Positions 47,401-62,400 of a stretch of DNA of 64,000 bases are shown piece by piece (positions within the stretch are counted from its first letter, which is position 1; each line of letters starts with the position of its first letter). Origin of the DNA: Macrosoma leucophasiata (taxonomy: Eukaryota; Arthropoda; Insecta; Lepidoptera; Hedylidae); the NCBI GenBank assembly GCA_036365455.1, contig JAWQUS010000022.1, positions 744,001 to 808,000 of the forward strand, given 5' to 3'. The notes beneath the pieces were generated by a model. That model was given only the letters and a program-made list of their open reading frames with translations, was not told the DNA's origin and ran no database searches. The translations under genes and the position numbers were made by a program.

Positions 47401-50400
47401 TCCAGACATCCCCCCCAAAAAGGGGAGAGACTTGTGCCCAGCTGTGGGACGTATAATGGGTTGCCATTATTATTTGTCCAGCTAGAATCTTTTGTTAGTA
47501 CGCGAAGACGATCTCAAAATATCAACTGCAAGTACCTCAGATCGTTTTTACGTACTAACTAACAAAAGATTTTAGCTTAATAAATAATTTAATATTATTC
47601 ATCCGGTCACTGGCATAATAGTAACTTCGAAAATTTAGCAATTCGAAAAAAAAAGACATTTTCCTTTCTCTTTTGATTTAAATTAAAACGATTGGCGCAC
47701 AGGCAGGTGCTGGCATAGCCCAGACGACGGGCTGGCCGGGTACCGTTGCCACCGTTGGCAAATGGTTCGGCAACACAAAGAAGGGCCTCATATTCGGCAT
47801 TTGGAACTCTCACACGTCGCTCGGGAATATATTGGGTGAGTAATATTTAAATAAATAAATAAAATAAAATACGCTTACACTCACAGCCCCACAGTAGGTA
47901 TAAACCTGTGTCGTGGATGCCGTTGTACACATACAACACATACACAAACATCCAGACCCGAAACAAATATCTGTAGGCCATACAAACATTTGTCCCGGTG
48001 CGGGGATCGAACCCGCGACCCTCCGAATCAAACGGTCATCTCACACCGCTGGACTAACCGGGTCGTCATATTTCTATAGTATTTTTAAGGTTCCATACCT
48101 CGAAAGGAAGAAACGGAACCCTTATATCACTTTGTATAAGTGTTTCTTTTTTTCTCAGTGGTTACGCCTAATATAAACTTTTTACATGCCTATGTAATAT
48201 TTTCTTTTTAAATTCATAAAACAAATTTAATTTGAATGCGTATTCCGAACGTTCTTCCCGCTCGCCCCGCATCCTTTCCCCTCCCTCTCTCTCGTCCCTT
48301 TTTCAATAAGAAATGGACGGTTCACGCGTACTCTCCGCAAAAAGAAATTAATTTAATAAACCATAAGTGCAGTGCAGTGATTGACTGTGTTTTGTGATGT
48401 GTGTGTGAAATCCAAAGAAAACTCAAATATAAAAGTTAACACCTGGAGAAGACACGGGGGCCCCCTTCAGGAACCAGTGACCTACGTAAGAAAGATGCCG
48501 ACTATCCAGGTACATTTCTACCCTTAATTCCCCGGCTCCTCCACTCAGGAACAGATTTTCTCAGTAATGTGTGCTTTAAAACTCTGCCAGTGAATGACGA
48601 AGAATGTCCCATATTCTTTTATTTAGTCTTATCTTGCCATTTGTAAAAGAGAGTATGGAACATTCTGTTGATACCTATTTTTATTGTTAAGTATTTTTGG
48701 ATCTTTATTTATTTTATTTTCGTTTACTTTGACATATTAATCAACGTATCAGTTATTAATCGCTTTAATTTTTTGTAATTTGACCTACCACAAGAAAATT
48801 CTATTGTTTCCAAGTGATTAATTTTTTTTTTTTCTTTTGTGTTTGAACGCGTGGAAGTATTAAGGTATGATTCCGAACTCCGAACCAATATTAATGAACA
48901 AAACTGTTTTTTATTTAAACAATGGTAGTTTCTGAATTTTTCCTCATCACATGAAATGGTTTTTAATAACAGTATTGTTACATCCTTCCTTGTAACATTT
49001 TTTTTACTACAGCCAGAGAATAATAATAATACTAGGTATAAAATGGACACTTCGACGTCCCGCCCGATTTCCCCGCCTCACCCAACCTCCCTCCCTCTTA
49101 TGGGCGACGTTTGGTATTCTCTACGTGCTACTCACACAGGTGCACGTGTAAATACCAGGGACAGGAAGCGCTTTCCCTATCTTTATTTTTAGCGGGTAAA
49201 TTGATAGGTTAGAATATTTTTACTCTATAAAAACGCCGTACAACTTGGTTACCTTTCGATTGACTTACTCTATCATACGGAAAGCCTTTAAATAGGGTTT
49301 CCCTTTAAATAAGTTGTTAAAACGTGCATTTTATGTTACCCTTACAAAAACCCTTTCTGGTAGGGTAACCCTATCGCATGCGATGGGCTAAAGCGCTTCC
49401 TTTGGAATTGGCGGCGCGCGGCACACGTAGTTAAAATATACCCTACTAGCTGACCCGGCAAACTTCGTATTGCCTCAGAATGAAAATATGACATGTGTCA
49501 AAGGTTTGATAGATACGGACTATTTGTATGGGAAAATGAAATGGTGGTTTTTACTATTTCCCTTCAATTTCTTCATATTTTCTTACTCTTTAAACTCCAA
49601 ACTTCCAAAAATCATTCAAAATCAATATTAGCCAAATCGGTCCAGCCATTCACGCGTGATGCCGTGACCAAGGAAAACGGGTTGCATTTTTATATATATA
49701 GATATACTTAACAAATGGGCAATGGTTTGTTTTATACCAGCGCGGGCGATGTAATCAACTTCGGTAAGCAAAAACCTTATCACTAAGAGATTAAACTAAG
49801 AGCTTAAAGTAAAGGCTAAACTATCCTAACGTAAGGGTTAATAATGGCAACCCATTATACGTCCCACTGCTGGGCACGAGTCTCTCCCCTTTTTGGGGGG
49901 AGGCCTGGAGCTTACTCCACCACGCTGCTCCAATGCGGATTGGTGGAGGTGGGTGGGTTAGTGGCCAACCCGCTGTCGGATGTTTTCAAACCGCTCATAA
50001 GGCCTCCGACAAGGTTTAACGACTGCTATCTATCGATAGCAACCGGGACCGACGGCTTAACGTGCCCTCCGAAGCACGGAAACGCGCATTTAATTTGCCA
50101 CTAGCGGTCACCCATCACACTACCCGACCGCGCCCGTAGTGCTTAACCGAGCAGATCGCTTACGATCTACACCAGCCGCTGGGCCATGCGCGCTTCACGT
50201 AAGGGTTACCCTTACGTTATGATAGATTATTAGGTTACCCTTTCCTTGGGTAAGACTTTCTAGAGGATAATATAGGCCGCAAGGCCACCCTATCGTAAGG
50301 ATATATAAACCCTATCGTAAGGCTATCCTTAGGAGGAGGATTTTACTGGTGGTAGAACTCCAGTGACAAAGCCCGCGGGCGTAGGCACCACCGCATTACC

Positions 50401-53400
50401 TAATTTACTTGCCGCTAAATGGTAGTGTTCAGCACTATCGTGTTCCGGTCAGGTGGTAATGTAATTTCCGGCACAGAGGCATAACACCTCAGGCCTCAAG
50501 AGTGGTAACGCGTCTGCATTTTGGCCTTGGTCTTCATGTGGGTGTCTGTGGAGGAACAGGTGGAAGTGTTCCTCCGGCGAAAAGGGAGGATCCTCCGACC
50601 AGGCGAGGTGGTAGCGCCTGGCGGGCCGCGTCCCAACGGTTGACGTTGGGAAGTTGTATATATGCCAACTCTTGAGAAATCTTCGTATGTGCGATGTAAT
50701 TTGACTGCACGCCATCTATCGTACTAGACAAGTAGTGTAAGGTTTCATTGTATTCCACTAGTTGGCGCCTTAATGTAGTGGACGCTACATGTCTATAGGC
50801 TGCAGTCATCACTTAACATCAATGTGAAATGCATGCTTGTTTGCCACTTCCATTAAAATAAAAAATACTTTTAACACTAGCCGCTAATCCGGTCCTTGGT
50901 TATATTTTTAATCTACAGGCACAGTAATGGCGGCGGAGTATGTGGAACGGGACTGGTCGCTGTCGTTCGTGTGGCCGGCACTGGTGATGGGCTGCGTGGG
51001 CTTTCTGGTGTTCCTGTTCCTCACGCCGGAGCCCAGGCACGTGGGGATTGTGGGCGATAGAGCCTCGGTGTGTAACTTGTATACTTACCCTAGTAATACA
51101 CTTATCGTATGTATATTATAGTATATATAAAACGTACGTAACTTCACGCCTGTAATCCCCGAAGGGGTAGGCAGAGGTAAATGTATACATGCCAACACCC
51201 ACGATTCGCCGGTTACGTATTGGCCCATGTAACAGGTGGCGAGCCTCTTTACATCTCCAGGCACATTTCCAAACTTCGAGGTACTGAGAAATTGCCAGAA
51301 AATGAAATAATCCCACTAGAATCAGACATAAAGGACTTTACACCATTATCTCTGATAACCCCCTGCCCGGGAATCGAACCCAGAACCTCAGCGTAGTAGT
51401 AGTGGCCTGCTACCACTAGGCTATCGAGCCTGTCAAAATATTCAATTTAATTCAATTTATTACTCAATTGTTCCAGCCAAGCAGGTCAATACGCAGATCT
51501 GAAAGTGATGAAGAACCCCCCCAAGTGATAGTAGGTGATCAGGTAAGTTTGATACTAGGGGTGTGCGAATAATTCGAACTTACAAATTATTCATTCCGAA
51601 TCGAATATTGATATTCGTTTTGAAACTCGAATCGGATAATTCGAAAGTTAGAATTATTCGACAGTTCTGAATAATTTGCAAAAAGAACGAGTTGTTCGAA
51701 AAATTTAGAATATTTCGTACAAATTTGTTTTTTTTTTTTTTTCAAAACGTACACGTATTTTTTTGAATTTGTCGTCAAATCTAACGTAATTGCAAATTCG
51801 AATTTCGAATAATTTTGATTTTCGAATTATTCGAAATTTGTACATTGTAGGTCCATCCTTTATAGAATTTTGAACTTTTAATAATCCTTCTATATTAAGC
51901 ATTCACTTTTAACGCTGCACCTTACTAAACACAGCATCTGCAATAAGCAATATGAATGCGGATTGTACGGATATTTTACTAGTTACTAAACTTTTTATGT
52001 ATGTATGTATCTTCACGCCAAGTCCCAAAGTAAAAAGTAAAAAAGTCCAAGTAAAAAAGAAAGAAAGAAAGAAAAAGATTTATTTTTTGGCTTACACTTA
52101 AAATAACTACTACATACTACTAAACATATAAAGAAAAAACCGGACAAGTGCGAGTTCGACTCGCGTGGTGAGGGTTCCGTAATTTAAATAAATATTTTCG
52201 AAAATATTACAGATTTAAAATGCAGGGACATAGCGGTTACAGTGGTACCGGCAGGGGATATATTATTAAGAATTTTCGATTTAATTTGAATACTCAAACT
52301 TCTTAAAGGTTTTCCAGTAATCTATAGGCAAAGAACTATTTTCCACATTTTTTTCAAAATTTTAAGTTCAGTAGTTTCGGAGATAGGGGGGGGGGAAGGA
52401 ATGGTTAATTTTCTTTTCGTCGTTTTTTTAAATAACTTCAAATTTGTTTATGCAAAAATTATTTAAAAAAACATCTGAGATGCTGACAACAACCTCTTTC
52501 ATTTGATATGTCACACGACACAGTTTACGATTTATTTTTAAATTTTCTGATTTACCCCCCGAACGTGGCCCCCCTGTTTTTAAATTTATTATTTTACTTG
52601 ACGTGTTCATCTTTGGGTCACCAATTTACATATATTCATCAAATTTCAACTCAATCGGTCGAGTAGTCTCGGAGCAAATTAGCTGTGACAGACGGACAGA
52701 CAGACAGACAGACGCACGAGTGATATATAAGGGTTCCTTTTTTCCTTTTAAGGTACGGAACCCTAAAAACAATAAAAATACTACGTTAAGAAAAACCGAC
52801 TTCAAAACTGAAAAGTAAAAAATAATAAAGATTGAATTGTAATTATATACTACCTATTATTTATATGTACTATTTACTAAGTTGAAGTCGGTGCCAAGCC
52901 TTAAACAAATAGTTATATTTTCTTAAATATGAATAGGTACGAACGAATTAATCATTAATCATCACCCACGGCGAATCGTGGGCGTTTGCTTGAATGCTTG
53001 CATTTGCCTCTGCCTACCCCTTCGGAGATTACAGGTGTGAGGTTACGTTTTAATGCAATGAAATGCACTGACTTCAAAAATAAGTACATATAAATAATAG
53101 GTAGTATATAATTACAATTAAATCTTTATTAATTTTATCTTTTTACTGGTGGTAGAGCTCCAGTGACGGAGCTCGCGGGCGTAGGCACCACCGCATTACC
53201 TAATATACTTGCCGCTAAATGGTAGTGTTCAGCACTATCGTGTTCCGGTCAGGTGGTAATGTACGGCCCTGTAATTTCCGGCACAGAGGCATAACACCTT
53301 AGGCCTCAGGAGTGGCAACGCATCTGCATTTTGACCTTGGTCTTTGTGTGGGTGTCTATAGGCTGCAGTCATCACTTAACATCAATGTGAACTGCATGCT

Positions 53401-56400
53401 TGTTTGCCACTTCCATAACATTAAAAAAAAAAAAAAAAATTTTTTTACTTTTCAGTTTTGAAGTCAGTTTTTCTTAATGTAGATATTTTTTTGTTTTATA
53501 TTATTTGTAGTATGAAGCAGTAGTTATTTTTACTTATACTCTTTAGTTTATTGCTGCATTGTCAATTAATGTTCACATCTGTTAAATTTGTAAAATGTGA
53601 CTCTTTTAGCTTTGTGACAATTAGATACCTACCTAATTGTCTTTAGGTGTGTCGATACAAAATTATTACACGATTATACACACGAAATCAATGAAAAAAT
53701 TTTATCCACGAAGGAGTAAATAAGCTGTGTTGTGCCATCGATGAGTAAATGTGTCATTGTCACTTGTTGTCAACTGTCGCGATTTTGAACTTGCCCACCA
53801 AGAAATATGGCTCATCGAGCCTACGAAAAAGACAATCGGCTAGTTTCGACTGCGTAGAGCGTTATCTCTGCTGCACACTGCCTACGTAAGCACCGATAAT
53901 CCGGTATTGGTCAAAACTTGATCAAAATCAGAGAATATGTAATAATACTACGTATAGAATGGACACTTCGACGTCCCGTCCGATTTCCCCGCCTCATCCA
54001 ACCTCCTCACCTCTTATGAGCGACGGTTGGTATTCTCTACGTGCTACACACAGGTGCACGTGTAAATACACGTCACTGATTGATGTCTGTGTAATAGAGA
54101 CCAAATTAAGTGTTTGGAATTTTGACGGTGTGTCAAAATGATTGACAAACGTCACATAGGTAGTGTGTAAAAGAGATAACGCTCTACAGACCCGAAATAA
54201 GCCGAAGTCTCCTGCCTAAGGTCGATGTGCAATATTGCTCGTTGGTTATAATAATAAATAATAATAATGGCAACCCATTATACGTCCCACTGCTGGGCAC
54301 GAGTCTCTCCCCTTTTTTGGGGGGAGGCCTGGAGTTTACTCCACCACGCTGCTCCAATGCGGATTGGTGGAGATACGGGTTAGTGGCCAACCCGCTGTCA
54401 GATGTTTTCAAACCGCCCATAAGGCCTCCGGCAAGGTTTAACGACTGCTATCTATCGATAACAACCGGGAGGGGTTAACGTGCCCTCCGAAGCATTTTAA
54501 TTTGCCACTAGCTGTTACCCATCACAAATCCGACCGCGCCCGTAATGGTTAACCGAGTTGATCGCTTACGATCTACGCCAGCCGCTGAGCCATGCGCGCT
54601 TCATGCTTCGCTTTTTGGTTACTGTACTTAAATTAATATGTGGTAAAAATCCACACTTACCTACCGTACAATCCGCAAAATGGTCACTTGGCATTGTATT
54701 AACAGCATGTACCTTTCAGACGGCGAGCCTACGTCCCAACAGACATTCCGCAAATGCACCGCCGGTATGTATAGAAAAAAAAAACACTTGTTTCGGTGTA
54801 TAAAAAATAAGTCTCTTACAATGTATGTATTCAGTAACTTAAGTTTTTTTAATGTTATGAAAGTGGCAAACAAGCATGCAGCTCACATTGATGTTAAGTG
54901 ATGACTGCAGCCTTTAGACACCCACAGATAAACCAGAGGTCAAAATGCAAATGCGTTACCATTCCTGAGGTTTAAGGTGTTATGTCTCTGTACCGGGTAT
55001 TACAGGGCCGTACATAACCACCTAACCGGAACACGATAGTGTTGAACACTACCATTTAACGGCAAGTATATTAGGTAATGCGGTGGTGCCTACGCCCGCG
55101 AGCTCCGTCACTGGAGCTACCTAGAGAGAATGACATATAATAATAATCCAATAGGTATTTATAAATACCAATTTAATAATAATATTTAACCGATACGTTA
55201 ATCATCAAATTTTTCAATTCCTTCATAGAAGAAAATGAAAAATATCTGTTCGTCATAATCATAGTCATTCACTTAGCAGAGTTCCAAGTGCAGGCACTAC
55301 TGAGAAGAACTCCGCTACCCAACAAACTCAGCGTGTTGCTCTTTTGTCAAAACCTTAGATTTATACAAATATTATTAAATAGAATAAAGATAATGTGAAC
55401 GTCCATGGCATATCAATATTGGCATATAAACACATACGCAAATACCCATCAACAGCTTAATATCGTGATAGAAAATAACACCTGCAAATCACAACAGACC
55501 AGTCCCCACAATCAGCACCCGTTCACGAGTATGACGCATGTGGTGATATGTTCTTCTTCTAAATTAATAACCTATTAAACTAACATGCATGTTTGTTGCT
55601 GCTATATGCAAAACACATTTGCATGAAATTTTCCAGTAACATACAAAACAATAGGGAATCGGACAACTTTTGAGAATGTGTCTTAAATTATTTTTTATAC
55701 GTTTATTTAACCACAAAAAATATTAATTTTATTTTTAGATAAGATAAGAAACATTTATTTGACACACAGCGAGACACATAAAACAGACATAAAACGTAAC
55801 AGGTAACAGAGAAAAGACAACACATTTTCTAAAAATTAATACATACCTATACACGTAATATGTGTCTCACGGCTGCCAAAAAGGTGTCCTGTTCAGCAAA
55901 TGTCAGGTACCTTCATATAAAAGGTACCTGACGCTGGTTTTCAACAGGACCCTTAGTGAGTGAACCACGGATGTCAAATTTATAATAAAGGATAATTGTA
56001 CTAATACTTATACAAGGTACATACATACGGATATAAAACAGATAATAAGCCATTAAAATAACATACTTTATTAAACGATAAATGTAATACATACTAAAAG
56101 GTACAAACAATAATAAATAGATTAATACCAAAGTAAATAAAATATAAGTAGATAAAAAACATCTTATTAAATATCATAATAATAATATGCAATCAAAGAA
56201 TTATAACGCAATTGTGCGGTGGCGCGTCGATCGCCGGGAGCCGGGAGTCACCGGGAGTGATGCGTCATCCCCACCTCAGGCACCACAGCGCGATAACGAC
56301 CGGCCGAGCGCAGCAGGCCTTATTGCGATGCCGATGCGCCGGTGTTGCGTACGTGAAACCGCGTTAAGGTAACTTACGTCCGATATTTGTGGGCATATTA

Positions 56401-59400
56401 AGTATTTAATACTTCACTCATGGTACCAATCCATACAAGTGATACGGCGTAGTACGTGTATACAACGTTACAAAGGTTTGTGGACTCATCTTGTATGAAT
56501 TATTTATGAGAACAATTCTCCTTATGATCACTATGTACCTATACATATATCCTTATTATATAATTTACAGAGGAACGCTATGGCAGTTAATGATATTCAT
56601 ATTTAAACATGTTAAAGTACCACAAACTACACATACATTTTATAATTTCAAAAATGCCGCGTAAACGGTGCCGAATGACACTGAACAATGTGACGTCAAC
56701 TGTTCGCAATCAAAGTGAAGCTTTTAATTCCATACGACTAACCAAGTGCAAATTAATTTTATTAAATTTCGCATAACTTATTTTTCGTGTAATATTGTAG
56801 AAAATATCAAAAAAAAAAACCAATAAATCAAAGTATCACCTGTGTTAAATATTTGTTCGACGTCGTGATTAGGCGCGGTATAGGCTTCGAGGCACGTGCC
56901 TCTTTGCCTCGGCATCTTCTGCTTCCATAGTAATGAGAGCGGCGTTTTGTCTGGGTGGCGCAGTGGTAAGCGCCGCGTCGCTGATTACGGCGCAGCGACG
57001 GAGTAGGCGCCTCCAAAGGGTGCGTTCCACTAAGCGTTCACAACGATCACGCTCACGACCGCAGTTTTTCCCGTTCCACTTGCTTGTGAGCGTTACTGTC
57101 GTAAACTCAAGTGGAATGGATTATAGAGCGTTTTGAGCGTAGAGGTCAATAATACAAATGGCGAGTTAATAAAAAAAATGCAAAAGATTTAAGAGGTTAG
57201 GTTATAATCTGTAAGCCTTGAAAATAAACTTAATTAATTATCGTTTAAATCGATTTATATTGAAAAAATTTATAATTTAATTTTTTGATATTTAATAACA
57301 GTGGTGTATTTAATTAATTTATGTTCAAATGTAATTAAAATGTCTTTTGCGGCGGCACTTGGATGTTTGGTATACATGTATATTAATTATAAACTACAAT
57401 TAATTTTTCTAAACTTGTTTTACATAATTATATTTACCTGTGGAGGCACGTTGAGCATCCGCTGCAGAAACATTCACTTCTACTAATATATATTTTTCGG
57501 CATGAAATAACGTAAGCTTTACGGTCGCCATTTTTTATGTTTTGACTTTTGAAAATGCCGCTAATTTTCTCAAGGATCACTTCGACCCACCTTTTTAGAT
57601 GGGTCGTCGTGAGCTTCGCGTGAGCGTAATTCATGACGTCATGAGTGACGTTTATGCCGCGACCACAACGACTGCGGTCGTCATGTGGAACGACTAAAGG
57701 AGCGTTTTGATCGTTGTGAACGCTTAGTGGAACGCACACAAAGTGTGGTGGTGCCGCGATGACAGCGGTGCCGCGGCGGTTGGTATTGCGGCGGCGGGGG
57801 CGGCGGCGGGGGCGCGAAGTGGCGTCGCTGTGGCGGCTTCCGTCGCCCAGCGTCGAGTTTTGTGAAACCAACAGGGGCGAGCATCCACCACTCCAGTGGC
57901 GACGCCCGCAGATATTGCGCGGTCGTAACCCGGACCGTAGTCGGACCCGCGACCGCATCCCCGATGAAAGCCCCCACGTCCGGGAATCGAACCCGGGTCG
58001 GGTAAGTTACGTGACATCGTCACAGAGCTCTGCATCTAATGGCGAGCCCGGCCGAGCTTGGCTCGCTAACGTATCGGATCACGATTCGGGATCGGGGCTC
58101 GGACATACGTCGGCGTCCCGGGGTGTCCGGGTTACCTTATATTTTTTGTGCGATCATATGACGTCACGTCCTGTGATTGATGTTTCGTTCAACATGGAGC
58201 ACAGATAGAAAATTTTAAAACTATTACACTTTATATTTTTATATTGTAAACGGGACTTAATCGCATACTATTTTAATCGAAGTATTTACCTCGACACTCG
58301 ACGTTTCGGCCGTTAAATACTTCGATTAAAATAGTACGCGATTAAATCCCGTTTACAATATAAAAATATGAATACGAATCGTGAAAGTTTAAAACAATTA
58401 CACTTTATTTTGCAATTTGAAAATATAAATAATTAATATTTCATGAAAATATTTAATGAGTCATCGTATTATTTCAGAATCATTTATTGTAATCATAGTT
58501 TACATTTATTTTCGATAGCTGTCCGATTGCCTATTCGTCGCTTAAGCTCTAACATGGCGTCAAAAGATTCCTTCAGGGCTGGCATCGCGTTGGCAATTCC
58601 CTTGGTGTTGTAAATGTTAAGTGCAGTGAAATATTTTAAAGGAAAAATGGAAAGACATTTGACTTTGATCACTAGTGCAGTCGCTTTCGGTAGCTCAAAT
58701 ATTTTAATGAACAAAATGAAATTTTGAATATAGTTTTTTTTAATTTTTTTATTCAAATATTTGTCTTAGGATGGGACTCGAACCCGCGACCACAGGGATC
58801 ACTAGTCCAGTCGCTCTTTCAAGTGAACTACCGAAGTTCTTCGGTTGAGCTACTCAACTGCTAAAATAAGCATGCACCAAATAATACTGGTTTTTATTTT
58901 TATTTTTTATTTTATCGAAGTGGCAAACAAGCATGCAGTTCACATTGATGTTAAGTGATGGCTATAGACACCCACACAAAGGCCAAGGTCAAAATGCAGA
59001 TGCATTACCACTCTTGAGGCCTAAGGTGTTATGACTCTGTGCCGTACATTACCACCTGACCGGAACACGATAGTGCTGAGAACTACCATTTAGCGGCAAG
59101 TATATTAGGCAATGCGGTGGTTGCTACGCCCGCGAGCACCGTGACTGGAGCTCTACCACCAGTAAAAAGTTGGACTACTTGTCTTGTTTTATTCTTTCCA
59201 GTATTTATTTTAAAGCAGTCGGGTTTGTTTTGAAACAAACAACAGTCTTACCCCCTTCATGGAATATAGGATATATTATTATTTTACAGACATCAGACGA
59301 AGCGACAGAAGAAACGGCCCTCCTCTCGCGTCGCAGTTCGTCGTCTCGTTCACAACCGTCAGCCGTCTCTCTCACTCGCGCGCTGGCTATACCTGGCGTG

Positions 59401-62400
59401 ATGGAGTTTTCATTGTCCCTGTTCTTCGCCAAACTCGTCAGCTATACTTTCCTGTATTGGCTGCCGGCGTATATAAACACTTCCAGTAAGTATTATTCAT
59501 GCTACGAGGATTTCTTTAATCTATATATACAACATGTAACAGGATTGAATGTACAACCCGAAACTACTTAGTTCAGAATCGATATCCGAATCGATTTCAG
59601 ACATTTTTGATATAGGTAATATTTTGTCCCAAAGTTAATTAAAATTAAGGCAATTATGGTCACCCATTTGGTGAACAGTCAATACAATCGAAAATGAGGC
59701 TAACTTTTATCCAAAATAAAATACTAGTCTCAACAAGTTTATTAGAAGAAAAATGGAAAGAAAAATTTGACTTCAGGCGAGACTCGAACTCGCGACCTAC
59801 TGGGAATCTAGTCCAGCCGCTCTTCCAATTGAGCTACTGAAGCCCTGCCCGATTTGTCAAATCTTTCCTACGAAAACAATGACGAATTTAAAAAATAATC
59901 TTAAAAAAAATCGTTAACATTGCGGTTTTGTAAATAGTGTGAATAGTAAAAGTTGTTGGGATTTGTACAAGGAATCTAACACTGTTATTATTTTTTAAAG
60001 TAAATAATATATTTTTTTTGTTTTTATAACTTTTTTACAATAATGCACCGATTTTAAAAATTTTAATGTATATACTTTTCATTTCCATGTTACTTTCCGA
60101 ATATATCATTTAAAAAAAAATACACGTTGTCAAATTCTTATCCTATTCCCAACTATATCATTTTTTTTACTTCAGCTCACCTAACACCTCGTCAGTCGGG
60201 CGAGTTGAGCACGGCGTTCGACGTGGGCGGCGTGCTGGGCGCCGTGCTGGCCGGCTGGCTGGCCGACGTGGCCGGCGCGCCCGCACTCGTGTGCGCCGCG
60301 CTTTACGCACTCACTGCGCCCACCGTGAGTCCCACTTTACCTAAAACACATATAGAGCTCTACGCACTCACTGCGCCCACCGTGAGTCCCACATTACCTA
60401 GAACACATAGAGCTTTACGCACTCACTGCGCCCACCGTGAGTCCCACTTTACCTAAAACACATATAGAGCTCTACGCACTCACTGCGCCCACCGTGAGTC
60501 CCACTTTACCTAGAACACATATAGAGCTTTACGCACTCACTGCGCCCACCGTGAGTCCCACTTTACCTAGAACATAGATAGAGCTTTACGCACTCAATGC
60601 GCACACTGTGAGTTCCACTTTACCTAGAATACATATAGAGCTCTACGCACACACTGCGCCCACTGTGAGTCCCACTTTACCTAGAACACATATAGTTCAT
60701 TGTTTTATATTATTTCGCATTAACACATGCTTGACTAGATTCCCAGTAGGCCGCAAATTCATTTTGCCGCTCATTTTTCTTTAAATAAAACATATAGTTC
60801 ATAATTCATTTCTATTTCAATTTATGATTCAATTCATAATTAAATACATTTTTTAAAATTAATATGCACTCATGTCTTGTTACCGAACGATGTCACATCC
60901 AGTTGCACGATTTCCCTAGATCCGTGTTTTGCGCACAATTGTTGTGTCGCTCCATAAGTTTTATAATGTTTTGTTTTGTGAATACCCACTAAATTCCGTA
61001 ACTCTGTACGCTAAATGCAAAACTTACTTATACTTTTAGATATAATTTAATGTTTCTCTGTAAGTGAATTAGATGTAATTCTTTTGAGAAATAAATTCTT
61101 TACGCACTCACTGCGCACACTGTGAGTCCCACTTTACCTAGAACACATATAGAGGTTTAAGCACTCACTGCGCCCACTGTGAGTCCCACTTTACCTAGAA
61201 CACATATAGAGCTTTACGCACTCACTGCGCCCACTGTGAGTCCCACTTAACATCAATGTGAGCTGCATGCTAGTTTGCCACTTTCATTACATAAAAAAGT
61301 ATAGATCTAATATAACTTTGAACTGCCACGGTGGCCTAGTGGTAGCAGGCCACTACTACTACGCTGAGGTCCAGGGTTCGATTCCCGAGGGGGGGGGGGG
61401 GGGGTTTATCAGAGATAATGGTGTTAAGTCCTTTATCTCTGGTTCTATTGAGATTTTTCCATTTTCTAGAAATTTTAAAGGATTTGTGCCCGGAGATGTC
61501 AACAGGCTCGCCACCTGTTACATGGGCCAAAAACGTAACCGGCGAATCGTGGGTGTTTGCATGTATGCTTGAATGCATGCATTCACCTCTGCCTACCCTT
61601 TCGAGGATTACAGGCGTGAAATTACGTTTATCTAATATAATGTTATTGTTTCAGCTCTTAGCATACCAAATGTGGGGTTCAATATCATACACACTGAACG
61701 TGAGTCTCCTGGTGGCAGCCGGGATGCTGGTGAACGGGCCTTACGCACTCATCACCACCGCCGTCAGCGCCGACCTCGGTCAGTGAAGATGATTATGATT
61801 AATTTTGTATTAGTAATGGCTGAATTAAAGCGCCCATGGCCCCGTGGCTGGTGGTTTAGAAGCGATCTACTCGGTTAAGCGATTAGGTCGGGTGTGTGAT
61901 GGGTGACCGCTAGTGGCAAATTGAATGCGCGTTTCCGTGCTTCGGAGGTCACGTTAAGCCGTCGGTCCCGGTTGCTATCGATGGATAGCAGTCGTTGAAC
62001 CTTGTCGGAGGCCTTAAGGGCGGTTTGAAAATATCCGACAGCGGGTTGGCCACTAACCCGTATCTCCATCAACTCGCATTGGAGCAGCGTGGTTGAAGTA
62101 AGCTCCAGGCCTCCTCCCAAGAAGGGGAGAGCCTCGTGCCCAGCAGTGGGACGTATAAAGGGTTGCCTTTTTTTTAATTAATTAATTTAACATATTTAAC
62201 TATAGATACAATACATTTGTATGATCTATATATATAAAAATGAATTACTGTTCGTTAGTCTCGCTAAAACTCGAGAACGGATTTACCAATTTGGCTAATT
62301 TTGGTTTTGAATGATTTTTGGAAGTCCAGGAAAGGTTTGAAAGGTAAGAAAATATGAAGAAATTGACGGGAAATAGAAAAAAATAAACAGAATTTCATTT

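Noticed and set aside
57434..58208. Overlapping Arg/Pro/Ala-rich ORFs on both strands
   Set aside because: They come from the GC-rich repeat block and the MITE end; no domain, and frames on both strands are equally open.
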